From a virus, in IMG/VR virus record IMGVR_UViG_3300046656_000441, positions 1 through 56,754 of that record: a stretch of DNA of 56,754 nt; one strand, given 5' to 3'. The notes under the pieces were generated by a model. That model saw only the letters and a list, made by a program, of their open reading frames with translations. It had not been told where the DNA came from and ran no database searches. The position numbers were made by a program, and so were the translations under genes. The stretch's first letter is position 1, and the number at the start of each line of letters is the position of its first letter. Positions 24,417-33,201 of this stretch are shown here, one piece after another.

Positions 24417-24455
24417 CGTCATTATTTTGACACCGGGACCCAGTGGGGCTATCAT
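24417..24455 (+). promoter_or_regulatory. Sigma-70-type promoter with operator-like dyad
   Basis: TTGACA (24427-24432), a 17-nt spacer and TATCAT (24450-24455) form the best sigma-70-type promoter in the window. The -35 box is the right half of CGTCATTATTTTGACACC (24417-24434), similar to the dyads before the capsid gene. A second dyad, GGACCCAG and CTGGGTCC, flanks the -10 box. It would drive the internal-protein genes from 24579 onward. Confidence 0.65.
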
Positions 24456-24578
24456 AGCTCTGCTGGGTCCCCGGGGTTCTTGGTGACGTGCGACGCATGA
24501 GCGCAGCCCACCCCCGCTGACCCGGCTTCAACCCCGCCTGGTGGCGCGTAAGCCCCACCCAAACAAGGACTTACAGCC

Positions 24579-24854
24579 ATGATGTTCGACCCGGCCAGCC
24601 TCGGCCAAGCTCTCCAACCCGGCGACAAGATGAGCGTGACCTTCTCGAAGGGTCAGCCCAAGGTGCCCGGCGGTTCCTTCATGGACAACGCGACCCAGGC
24701 AGGTATGATTCCCGGGGCCTCCGGCCCCGCTGGCGCGCCTCCCGCGCCGATGGCTCCCCCTGCCCCTCCGGCGCCGATGGGCGCTCCTGGGGCCGGCGTA
24801 GACCCCGCGATGAAGGCTCAGATGATGCAAGCGCTGATGGCGCGCGGACAGTAA
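24579..24854 (+). CDS. Pro/Ala/Gly-rich small virion-region protein (91 aa)
   Basis: The N-terminal 35 residues (MMFDPASLGQALQPGDKMSV) precede a long Pro/Ala/Gly run and a helical Met/Gln tail. It is low complexity and probably unstructured. It is the first gene after the promoter at 24427, with a 120-nt leader. Function is unknown. Confidence 0.5.
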   Translation: MMFDPASLGQALQPGDKMSVTFSKGQPKVPGGSFMDNATQAGMIPGASGPAGAPPAPMAPPAPPAPMGAPGAGVDPAMKAQMMQALMARGQ

Positions 24855-24855
24855 C

Positions 24856-25998
24856 ATGGCCGACCAGACCACCGACCCGTGGGCGACGCAGGACAACTAC
24901 CCGAACGGGGCTCCTGCCGGTAGCCCCACGACGGAGCCCGTGCCCCCGACCAGCACGACCCAGGTCCAACCGACCAAGGCAGCGCTGCCAACCCCGACCG
25001 GGACCCTGGCGCGGCCCTCGACCGACCCGTGGTATATCGATGCGCAGAAGGACCCGAACAACCCCGACTTCTACCAGGGGCGCAAGTCCCAGCTGGACGA
25101 CTGGGTGAACTGGGTCAAGGGCTCGCAGTTCTCGAACGGCACCGACGACGGACGTGGCACGGGTTTTGCAGGGGGCGCGGCCCAATACCGCAACCCACAG
25201 GGGCTCCAGGCGCTCGCGGACGCCTACAACGCGTCGCACCCCGGCCAGAACGCCAAGCCGGTGTTCGACAGCGCGAACGACAAAATCGACTTCGGCTTCG
25301 GCCCGGTGGACGTCATCACCGCGGGCGGGCAGTATTGGTATGACAACGGCAATTCGGCGCTCGGGCCGTTGGCACAGCAGGGCAGCGGTGGCGGAGCCGG
25401 TGGTGGCAGCGCAGCCGGCGGCTCCGGCGGCGCGACGGGTAGCATCCCTGGCGGTCAGCTCGGCTACCAGGACCCGAGGATGCAGCAGCTCTACAACGAG
25501 CTGGTGGCTCGCTCGAACCAGTCGCTGAACGTCGACCCGAACGACCCGATTATCAAGGCGCAGGTCGACGCGTTCCGCAACGCGCAGACGCGTGGACAGC
25601 GCGCCAACCTGGCGGCGCTCGCGGAGCAGGCTGGCCCGAACTCGAATCAGACGGCCGAAACCCGCCATGCGGGCGAAGTCGTCGGACAGCAGACCGCCGG
25701 CATGCAAGCCGAGCTGATGGGCCGCGAGGTCGATGCTCGACGCAAGGAAATCGCGGACGCGCTCAACGGTCGCTTCGGGGTGCTCTCGGCGGCTCAACAG
25801 GCGCAGCTGCACCGCGAGGACGAGCTGCTGCAGAGCCGGTCCCTGGACATCCAGTCGCAGCTCGGCAACCGTGGCTACGACGTGCAGAGCCAGCTGGGCA
25901 ACCGCAACGCGGACATCAGCGCGAACGCGAACGACAACGCCGCGGCGCAGAACGCGTGGCAGAATCAATACGACATTCTGTTCGGGAAGGGCTACTAA
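24856..25998 (+). CDS. Probable internal virion protein (380 aa)
   Basis: The protein has a Pro/Thr-rich N-terminal region, a compact domain (residues 50-165) with DPWYIDAQKDPNNPDFYQGR and YWYDNG, a Gly/Ala linker and a long helical Gln/Arg-rich C-terminus. Such layouts occur in podovirus ejection proteins that enter the cell with DNA. No lytic motif is visible. Codons near 25155 happen to match a sigma-54 site. Confidence 0.5.
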   Translation: MADQTTDPWATQDNYPNGAPAGSPTTEPVPPTSTTQVQPTKAALPTPTGTLARPSTDPWYIDAQKDPNNPDFYQGRKSQLDDWVNWVKGSQFSNGTDDGRGTGFAGGAAQYRNPQGLQALADAYNASHPGQNAKPVFDSANDKIDFGFGPVDVITAGGQYWYDNGNSALGPLAQQGSGGGAGGGSAAGGSGGATGSIPGGQLGYQDPRMQQLYNELVARSNQSLNVDPNDPIIKAQVDAFRNAQTRGQRANLAALAEQAGPNSNQTAETRHAGEVVGQQTAGMQAELMGREVDARRKEIADALNGRFGVLSAAQQAQLHREDELLQSRSLDIQSQLGNRGYDVQSQLGNRNADISANANDNAAAQNAWQNQYDILFGKGY

Positions 25999-26211
25999 GT
26001 GGGCCGCTGGCGTGGATTCCTGGATTCGCTCGACTCAGACGGTGGGCACATGCTCGTGCTCGTCGCATTGATGGGGTTCGGCATCGTGATGTATCGCGAC
26101 ATCCCGATGGCTGGTGAATCGGTGCTCATGGGCTCCTTCGCGGCGCTCCTGATGAAACTCAAGGATGCCGGTTCGAATCGTGAGCAGATGGACCCGAAGG
26201 ACAAGTCGTAA
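25999..26211 (+). CDS. Small membrane protein, holin candidate (70 aa)
   Basis: A GTG at 25999, directly after the previous stop, opens a 70-residue protein with two hydrophobic segments (HMLVLVALMGFGIVMYRDIP and ESVLMGSFAALLM) and a charged C-terminus ending EQMDPKDKS. Size and topology suit a class II holin. The endolysin gene lies far upstream, so the lysis role is only inferred. The 3' end overlaps the next ATG. Confidence 0.5.
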   Translation: MGRWRGFLDSLDSDGGHMLVLVALMGFGIVMYRDIPMAGESVLMGSFAALLMKLKDAGSNREQMDPKDKS

Positions 26212-26876
26212 TGGACCAATACTACGCGCGCAAGCGACAGCTGGGTGGCGGCTTCAACGTCACCATCCCGGTGGCCGTGGGCGACTCCGCACTCACGCTC
26301 AAGGCGGTCAAGAATCCGGTCACCTACGCGCAGCTGGACGACGTGGCGCGCTACACCATCCATGTGCAGCGGATTCAAATCACGGTGGTGACGGGCTCGG
26401 GCGGCAAGACCTGGAGCGTCGGCGCCTACACCGGCACCGAGCCCCGCGACCTGACGGGGGCGAAGTCGGTGGCGACCTCGAACACGGTTTACACCTACGA
26501 CTTCGGGCCGAGCGGCATGGACCTCGGGGAAGACCAGGACCTGGAGCTGCTGGCGAGCGCCGCGGGCGCGGTTGGCTTCATCACGGTCGAGGGCTACCAG
26601 AGCCGGCTCGAAATCGCGGCGAACATCTTCCAGGTAGACCTGGATACCGGGACGACTGCCGGCGGCGTCGACACCATCGTCAACGTCACGCCGACCGAGA
26701 CCGGTTGCCGGGTGTTCTTCGGGGATGACGAGGCGACCATCGTGTCGGTGGACGAGGCGACCGAGACCATCCATGTGCTGACCCCGGCGCACGCCGCGGG
26801 AGTCGTGGACGTCACCGTGCTGAACCCGTCGCGGCTCATTCCCATCGTGCTCGTAGACGGCTACACATACTCGTAG
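26211..26876 (+). CDS. Virion-surface protein with IPT/TIG domain (221 aa)
   Basis: The N-terminal beta domain begins MDQYYARKRQLGGGFNVTIP, and the C-terminal 85 residues form an IPT/TIG Ig-like repeat ending with TPAHAAGVVDVTVLNPS. The next gene is a paralogue (MFDRYMQPKRAFSGGFS). Ig-like repeats of this type usually decorate heads or fibres and bind weakly to cell surfaces. The start overlaps the membrane-protein stop by one base. Confidence 0.65.
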   Translation: MDQYYARKRQLGGGFNVTIPVAVGDSALTLKAVKNPVTYAQLDDVARYTIHVQRIQITVVTGSGGKTWSVGAYTGTEPRDLTGAKSVATSNTVYTYDFGPSGMDLGEDQDLELLASAAGAVGFITVEGYQSRLEIAANIFQVDLDTGTTAGGVDTIVNVTPTETGCRVFFGDDEATIVSVDEATETIHVLTPAHAAGVVDVTVLNPSRLIPIVLVDGYTYS

Positions 26877-26885
26877 AGGATTCCA

Positions 26886-27815
26886 ATGTTTGACCGCTAC
26901 ATGCAACCGAAGCGCGCGTTCAGCGGGGGCTTCTCGTCCACGTTCGAACTGAGCACCGCGGCCGTCACCCAGACCCTGGTGGAAGTGAAGCGCACGACGC
27001 CGCTCTACGAGCCGAAGGAGCACATCATCCGCGTGCAGCGCGTGACCGTCATCGTGACGACCGGCGCCGCGCAGACGTGGCAGCTGCGGAGCGCCACGAC
27101 CCACACCATCATCACCCCGAGCATGTCGATGCTGACGGCCGGCACCAAGTTCGAGTATGACTTCGGCCCCCAGGGTATCGAAGTCGACCAGAACGAGGAC
27201 CTTCAGGTGCTCATCAGCGCCGCTGGCGCCGCGGGTATCGTCCTGGTCGAGGGCTTCTGGCAAATCACCGTGGACGACCTGGACCTCGGGTTCACGCTCA
27301 GCCCGACGAGCGGCGACGTGCACTTCGACAAGGACGTCACGCTCACGGCTGCGGAAGGCACGACCTTCTTCGAGGGCGACGTCAGCGTCACGGTCGACGG
27401 TATCGATGCGACGGACGCTCTCTGGGTATCCGAGACGTCCATCACGTGCACGTTCCCCCTGGTGGGCACGGGCAACACCGGAGCGGTCGACGTGGTCGTC
27501 ACCCTGGCAGACGGCACGATTCTCACCCAGGCGGCTTCGTTCACCTGGACCGAGAGCGCCTACGCCATCACCGTGGTGGCACCGAACAGCGGCACGACCG
27601 CGGGCGGCGACGCCGTCACGCTCACCGGCTACTTCTTCGGCGCCTCTGTGGCTATCACGTTCGACGGCATCCCGGCTACCGCGATTGTGCCGAACGCCAA
27701 CGGGCTGACGTGCACGTGCGTGACGCCGGCTCATGCGGCGGGCGCCGTCGACGTTGTGCTCCTGAATACCGACACCACCACCGCAACGGCGGCGGGCGGC
27801 TTCACCTACGCTTAA
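26886..27815 (+). CDS. Virion-surface protein with two Ig-like repeats (309 aa)
   Basis: This is a paralogue of the preceding gene: a similar N-terminal beta domain followed by one diverged Ig-like repeat and one clear IPT/TIG repeat (GTTAGGDAVTLTGYFF to TPAHAAGAVDVVLLN). The ending, DTTTATAAGGFTYA, closely matches part of the TIG region in the protein at 19288. AGGA precedes the ATG. Confidence 0.65.
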   Translation: MFDRYMQPKRAFSGGFSSTFELSTAAVTQTLVEVKRTTPLYEPKEHIIRVQRVTVIVTTGAAQTWQLRSATTHTIITPSMSMLTAGTKFEYDFGPQGIEVDQNEDLQVLISAAGAAGIVLVEGFWQITVDDLDLGFTLSPTSGDVHFDKDVTLTAAEGTTFFEGDVSVTVDGIDATDALWVSETSITCTFPLVGTGNTGAVDVVVTLADGTILTQAASFTWTESAYAITVVAPNSGTTAGGDAVTLTGYFFGASVAITFDGIPATAIVPNANGLTCTCVTPAHAAGAVDVVLLNTDTTTATAAGGFTYA

Positions 27816-27825
27816 CGAGGGCTCA

Positions 27826-29097
27826 ATGGTTCCTCCGATTCCGCAAGTCGCACCCGGCACCGCGCCCCTGGACGAACTCGGCCAGTGGCGTGCGTGGCGC
27901 GCCGCGGTTGACGCCAGCGAGGGCGGCGCCGCGCAGCAGATGACGCCGGAGCAAGCGAAATACTACAACGGCCCGTCGCCGCGTCCGAACGACCCGCGCT
28001 TCGACAACCCCCAGTTCTCGAAGGAAGCCACCCAGACCTATGTCAACAAGGACACCCACTTCGACATCCCGACTGGAAAGGTCGTCAAGAACCAGTCTGG
28101 CTGGGACCTCCCCGAGACAAAGCTCATCGTCGCCCTCGCAGCCGGTGCTGCAGCAGGTTTCGCAGCTCCCGCAATCGCGGGCTCTCTCGGAGGCAGCTCA
28201 GCTGCAGGCGGCGCAGGCGCAGCAACGATTCCGACGACGGCAGGCATTGAGAGCGCAACGGCTCTCGGGCTCCCGGTCACCGCAGGACTAGGCAGCGCAG
28301 GGACCGCAGCAGCGGCCGGCGCGGCGGCTATCCCGACGACGGCGGGTTTGACCGGAGCGGAGTTCGGCGGAGAAGCCGCGACGCAGGCATTGCCAGCACT
28401 GGCGGACACCAGCGGACTGGTAGCCGGCGGCTCAGGAGCCTTTGATGCGGCCGGAAGCTGGGTTCCCAGCGGCACCTCGGCGCCTGTGTCTGCGGGCTCG
28501 AAGTTCGCGCAAATCACCGATGCCATCAAGCAGGGCAAGGACCTGGCGGGCTCGTTTTCGAATGCCGGCGTCGGCCCGGATGGCAACGCGGCGCACGCGC
28601 CCCAGTCGTCAGCGGACGCCGCACGCGCCCAGGCGCTCACGAACAACCGGTTCCTCCAGACCTCGAAGGACCAGGCCGGTGTCGCGACCGACACCAATGT
28701 GATGCGCAACCAGATGCGTGCCGCGCTCATCGCGCGCATGACGCCTGGTGGGTTCACGACGCCGGGGTATCGACTGAACAGCGGCGGCACCATCGCGCAG
28801 CCCGACCTCAGCGCGACTCAGAGTGCTATCGACTTCAACAAGACCTACGCGGACAAGCTCCGGGAGCGTCAGCTCGCCGGACAGCCGATGACGCTGAGCG
28901 GAGTTCCCGAAGCCTCGCAAGAAGAGAAGGACGCCACCGCACGTGCGCTGAATAACAGCGGCACCGGCACGGGCCTCAACTCCGACATAACGCGTGTCGG
29001 AAACGCTATCGACACCGGGACGCGCTACGCGGACCTGGGCCAGAACGCCTACACCAAGGGCAAGAGCATCTGGAACGTAGTCAAGGGGTTCTTCTAA
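27826..29097 (+). CDS. Ala/Gly-rich probable ejection protein (423 aa)
   Basis: Residues about 100-190 are a long Ala/Gly-rich hydrophobic stretch (LAAGAAAGFAAPAIAGSLGG) that could insert into membranes, between charged ends. Together with the next two genes it resembles the trio of podovirus ejection proteins that form a channel across the envelope. No enzymatic motif is visible. GAGG precedes the ATG. Confidence 0.55.
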   Translation: MVPPIPQVAPGTAPLDELGQWRAWRAAVDASEGGAAQQMTPEQAKYYNGPSPRPNDPRFDNPQFSKEATQTYVNKDTHFDIPTGKVVKNQSGWDLPETKLIVALAAGAAAGFAAPAIAGSLGGSSAAGGAGAATIPTTAGIESATALGLPVTAGLGSAGTAAAAGAAAIPTTAGLTGAEFGGEAATQALPALADTSGLVAGGSGAFDAAGSWVPSGTSAPVSAGSKFAQITDAIKQGKDLAGSFSNAGVGPDGNAAHAPQSSADAARAQALTNNRFLQTSKDQAGVATDTNVMRNQMRAALIARMTPGGFTTPGYRLNSGGTIAQPDLSATQSAIDFNKTYADKLRERQLAGQPMTLSGVPEASQEEKDATARALNNSGTGTGLNSDITRVGNAIDTGTRYADLGQNAYTKGKSIWNVVKGFF

Positions 29098-29098
29098 A

Positions 29099-30526
29099 AT
29101 GGCCGACCAATACGACGTGCCAGAGCTTCAGGGTGGCTCGGGAGCCGTCAACCCGGGCGCCGCAGCCTACTACGGGTTCCAGCGTGAGCTGATGCGCCGG
29201 CAGCAGGATGCCGCCGCGAAGGCGGAGGTGCAGCGCAAACTGGCGGCTGACGCCGTGGCTGCGGACGTGGCGCGCGCACAGATTGCCAACAGCACCGAGG
29301 CCACCAAGGCGCTCAGCGAGCAGCGTCAGGCGGCGACGGCGAAGACGGCGCTCGACAACATCACCTCGCAGATGCAGCCGGGCGCACAGCTCGCTCCCGA
29401 GCAATCCGCGGTGCTGCGCAAGAACGGCGGCGCGGCCATGATTCTTGGCAAACCCGCCACACCAGAGATGACCGCCGGGGTTCCGTCCCAGTTTGCAGCG
29501 GCGCCCGATGCGGCAGCTGCGTCCGAGGTTCCCATCACCCCGGCGGCTCCGGCTACCGAAGTCTACAAGGGTGACGCGAAGCAGCAGGAAGACGAGCAAC
29601 AGAAGGCGTTCGCCCAGGATGTGCTCGATGGCAAGCATGCCACGGGCAACGACCGGGTAGACCAGTTCCTCAAGGCCCAGGCCACGCAGATTCTCGGTGG
29701 CGGCAAGTTCGGCACGATTCCAGCGGCCATCATCAACGAGCCCAAGGCGGGCACCGAGGAGAACACCCCGGAGAAGCGTTACCTGGGGCTCATCTCCAAG
29801 CAGGACAGCGGCACCGCGCTCACGGCGGACGAGGCGTCCTACGTGAAGCACTACAAGGAGCAGCACCCCGACGAGGCGACCAAGGTCAAGGCAGCGGCTG
29901 ACGCAGCCGAGGCCGCGGGTGTTCGCGCCACCGACCGTCAGAACGCTGGCTACGCGGAGGCGGCGCGCACCAAGTTCCGCACGCTGCTCAACACCGAGGA
30001 TGCCAAGTCCGCAGACGGACTCGAACGCGTCGCCCGCGCCAAGGCCGTGCTCAACAGCCCCAGCTTCCTGGCGGACGCGCTCGCGGCTCCCGAAGTCCTC
30101 CAGATTGTGGCCGGCGGCATGGGCTCCGGTCTGCGTATGACGGACGCCGAGCTGAACCGCGTGAACAGCGCGCAGAGCTACATCGACCAGCTCAAGGGCA
30201 AGCTCGCGAAAGCCGGCATCGGTGAACGCGTCACCATCCAGGAAGAGCTGCGCAAGTCGATGAAGACCATCATCGACGTGGTCGAGAAGGCGAAGACCCG
30301 GTTGGAGACAGTGCGCGGCGACTTCCGCAAGCAGATTGCCGGCGCCAAGACACCCGAGCAAGTGGATGCGCTTCAGGCCGAATACGGCGCGGCGCGCATG
30401 GAAGCACTGAGCGGCGAGGACAAGCCGAAGGGCAACGCGCCCGCCGAGGGAACCCAGGGCACCGTGAACGGTCGGCCCGCTGTGTGGAAGAACGGCTCGA
30501 AGGGACCAGGTTGGTATGCCCGATGA
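29099..30526 (+). CDS. Helical probable ejection protein (475 aa)
   Basis: It is almost wholly alpha-helical and Ala/Glu/Lys/Gln-rich, with long coiled-coil stretches (RRQQDAAAKAEVQRKLAADA; AADAAEAAGVRATDRQ). It ends in a short beta-like tail, NGRPAVWKNGSKGPGWYAR. The gene starts one base after the previous stop and overlaps the next by 11 nt. Long helical proteins here are typical internal virion proteins. Confidence 0.55.
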   Translation: MADQYDVPELQGGSGAVNPGAAAYYGFQRELMRRQQDAAAKAEVQRKLAADAVAADVARAQIANSTEATKALSEQRQAATAKTALDNITSQMQPGAQLAPEQSAVLRKNGGAAMILGKPATPEMTAGVPSQFAAAPDAAAASEVPITPAAPATEVYKGDAKQQEDEQQKAFAQDVLDGKHATGNDRVDQFLKAQATQILGGGKFGTIPAAIINEPKAGTEENTPEKRYLGLISKQDSGTALTADEASYVKHYKEQHPDEATKVKAAADAAEAAGVRATDRQNAGYAEAARTKFRTLLNTEDAKSADGLERVARAKAVLNSPSFLADALAAPEVLQIVAGGMGSGLRMTDAELNRVNSAQSYIDQLKGKLAKAGIGERVTIQEELRKSMKTIIDVVEKAKTRLETVRGDFRKQIAGAKTPEQVDALQAEYGAARMEALSGEDKPKGNAPAEGTQGTVNGRPAVWKNGSKGPGWYAR

Positions 30527-32900
30527 ACTGTTGAGCGCGGACCCTCACGCTGACGAGCTGCTGTCCGCTGACGCGGGCGCCGGCACGCGTGAGCCGTTCG
30601 ACGTCAAGAAGCAGAACGAGCAGATGCGCGCCAACATGGCGAAGCAGGCGGGCGCCGGCAAGCAGGACCTCCTGGCCGACTTCGCCACGTCTGGGCCGAT
30701 GGGCGTGAACCTGGAGGGGCTGAACGCCGCCCACGAGGGGAACAACGCCAAGGCCGCGCACAAAATCATCATGGGCTCCGGCATGGTTGCGGCTCCCGCG
30801 ATGCTGCCGGCGCTCGGGTCAGTGGCCGGCGTTGCCGGCCTCGCGGCTGGGTTGGCGGGCGGCACCGCAGGCACGGGCCTGGCGCGCGGCGCGGCTGGCC
30901 TGGTGACCGACAACCCCGACTACATCGACCTGGCGGGGGATGTCGGCGGGCTCGCGGGCGGCATTGGCGCGGCCAAGGCTGGCGCGGCCGCTCCCGGGCT
31001 CGTGGGGCGCGGTATGACCGCTGCCGGCGACATCCTGGAGTCTACCCCGACTGTCAAACAGACCATCGGGACCTTGCTCAAGAAGGGCGGCGCCAAGCTC
31101 GCCACCGGCACCAAGACCGCTCCGGTTCCCGGGCTCGAACGCAACATGCCGAACGTCTCGCCACAGCGCCCGGCGGTGACCCTCTACGGCCCGAGCGCCG
31201 AGGGTATCGGCGTCGCGCCGGAGGCCGCTCCGGTAGCCGTCGAGCCCCACATGCCCAACGTCAGCGCGGGCAGCACGGGTGAGTATGCCCCGAGCGCCGA
31301 GGGCATCCAGGGCTCCGTCGAGCCCCACATGCCGAACACGAGCGCCGGCCCCGAGGGCTCGCGCCTGTTCGCGCCGAGCGCGGCGAACGTTCCGAGCGCC
31401 CCCGTAGTCGAGGGCAACGTCGTGCCCCCATCGAAGACCAACGAGATGCCCGACGCCTACCGCGCCGAGCTGCTCAAGGCGCTCGAAGCGCGACGTGCGT
31501 CGAATAACGCCGCATTCGACGCAAAGGTTGCGGAGCACGGCGCCGCGCCGCTCTCCCCGGGCGCCTCGCCCCAGGACGTCGCCAACAGCTACGCCAAGTC
31601 CAAGACACTTGAGGCGCCGGTTCCGCACGAACCCGTCAAGGTGGATGCTGAGCGCGGCAAGCTCATCGCGGACGCCTACGAGGCGATGAAGCACGACCCG
31701 ACGAACCCCCGCGTGAAGCAGGCGTATGACGCGCTCGCACGCGAGACCGCGGACCAGTTCTACTACATCAAGGCGCACACGGGGCTCCAGACCGAGGCGT
31801 ATACCGGCGAGGGCAACCCCTACAAGAGCTCCGCCGCGATGATGAAGGACGTCAAGGAGAACAATCACCTGTTCTACGAGCCGACCTCGAAGACGGGCGC
31901 GCTCCCTGAGGACCACCCGATGGCGGGCACGGTTCCCACGTCGCCCACTGGCGGCGAAGGCGAGATGCCCATCAATGACATGTTCCGCATCGTGCACGAC
32001 TACTTCGGGCACGCCAAGGAAGGGCACCAGTTCGGGGTGCACGGCGGGGAGAACGCAACCCTCGCACACTCGAAAATGTTCTCGCCTGATGCGCGCGCCG
32101 CGCTGATGACCGAGACGCGTGGGCAGAACAGCTTCGTGAACTTCGGACCCGGCTCGAAGGCTCCCCAGGGGCAGCGCCCATTCGCCCCTCAGAAGGCCGG
32201 GCTGCTTCCGCCGGAGCTGCGCGGGCTCAAGCCGGAGAACGTGAACCCGGGCATCGAGCAGAACAACGCCGCTGAGCTGCGCACCCCGGAAGGCAAGGCC
32301 CAGGTCGCAGAGGCCGGCGCGACTCCGACGACACCGGCCACGGGAGCTAGCCGCGAGAACGTCCCCACCTCGGAGACGGTCAAGAAGGCTATCAACCACG
32401 CGGTCAATTTCGAGACCGCGAATACGCCCACGATGGAAGTCGTGGACAACGGCGGCAACCGCATCGACATCAATGGGAGCGGCGAGGGCAATGGCATCTC
32501 GAAGGAAGCCATCGGACGGGCCAACGCCAATGCCGCAAAAGGCGAGCGCATCGCCTACATGGACCGAGCTGGCAAGATTCAGGAAATCGCAGACCAGGTC
32601 AACGCCGAGGACCTGAACCCGAGCAAGGGCCAGAACCTGGTGAGGGTGGACAAGGCCGGCAACGCCGTTGTGCTCAAGGAAAACGGTGGACGTTCACCAG
32701 TGGGCGCTGGCAACAAGGCGACGTCGTTCGACGCGATTGCCAAAACCGCGGCCGAGCACCTTCGGTCGGGCAAGAGCGACGCCGAAACCACCGACATTAT
32801 TCGTGCTGCCCTGGAATCTGAGCGCGCGAAACGCCTCCAGAAGGCCGACAAGGCAACCCTCACGCGCCAAATTCTGCGCGATGCGAAGGACATGTTGTGA
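30516..32900 (+). CDS. Large internal virion/polyvalent protein (794 aa)
   Basis: The first part contains a hydrophobic Ala/Gly segment (residues about 88-130). A region at about 205-295 repeats the unit PHMPNxSAG...APSAEGI three times. The centre (about 420-545) carries a motif I know from large phage polyvalent proteins: NDMFRIVHDYFGHAKEG, GGENATLAHSKMFSP and TETRGQNSFVNFGPGS. The function of that domain is not established. The C-terminus is charged and helical. It is probably ejected with the DNA. Confidence 0.6.
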   Translation: MPDELLSADPHADELLSADAGAGTREPFDVKKQNEQMRANMAKQAGAGKQDLLADFATSGPMGVNLEGLNAAHEGNNAKAAHKIIMGSGMVAAPAMLPALGSVAGVAGLAAGLAGGTAGTGLARGAAGLVTDNPDYIDLAGDVGGLAGGIGAAKAGAAAPGLVGRGMTAAGDILESTPTVKQTIGTLLKKGGAKLATGTKTAPVPGLERNMPNVSPQRPAVTLYGPSAEGIGVAPEAAPVAVEPHMPNVSAGSTGEYAPSAEGIQGSVEPHMPNTSAGPEGSRLFAPSAANVPSAPVVEGNVVPPSKTNEMPDAYRAELLKALEARRASNNAAFDAKVAEHGAAPLSPGASPQDVANSYAKSKTLEAPVPHEPVKVDAERGKLIADAYEAMKHDPTNPRVKQAYDALARETADQFYYIKAHTGLQTEAYTGEGNPYKSSAAMMKDVKENNHLFYEPTSKTGALPEDHPMAGTVPTSPTGGEGEMPINDMFRIVHDYFGHAKEGHQFGVHGGENATLAHSKMFSPDARAALMTETRGQNSFVNFGPGSKAPQGQRPFAPQKAGLLPPELRGLKPENVNPGIEQNNAAELRTPEGKAQVAEAGATPTTPATGASRENVPTSETVKKAINHAVNFETANTPTMEVVDNGGNRIDINGSGEGNGISKEAIGRANANAAKGERIAYMDRAGKIQEIADQVNAEDLNPSKGQNLVRVDKAGNAVVLKENGGRSPVGAGNKATSFDAIAKTAAEHLRSGKSDAETTDIIRAALESERAKRLQKADKATLTRQILRDAKDML

Positions 32901-33175
32901 AGACCGAGACTCTACTCCTGGAGATGCGCAAGGAGCAACGCGAAGACCTGCAGCGGCTCATGGAGCGCATGGACGCCGGGTTCACCCAGTCCCACACCGC
33001 GTTCGCCGCGCACACCATCGATGACGTCAAGGCATTCGCAGAACTCAACCGCCGGCTCGAACCCGTCGAAGAAGCTCGGAAGCTCTACAAGCGCGCCGCG
33101 TTCGCCATCTTCGTTGCACTCATCCCGGTGCTGATGGACGCCTGTGCCCACGCCACCAAGTATCTCAAACCCTAG
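32897..33175 (+). CDS. Small protein with C-terminal membrane anchor (92 aa)
   Basis: It has a helical, charged first two thirds (LLLEMRKEQREDLQRLMERM) and a C-terminal hydrophobic segment (RAAFAIFVALIPVLMDACAH). It overlaps the previous stop by 4 nt with a GTG start. Topology is a soluble coiled coil with one membrane span. It could be a holin/antiholin-type protein or an ejection accessory protein. Confidence 0.5.
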   Translation: MKTETLLLEMRKEQREDLQRLMERMDAGFTQSHTAFAAHTIDDVKAFAELNRRLEPVEEARKLYKRAAFAIFVALIPVLMDACAHATKYLKP

Positions 33176-33201
33176 GAACCGAACCCCCGGAGGCCGTCGT
33201 C

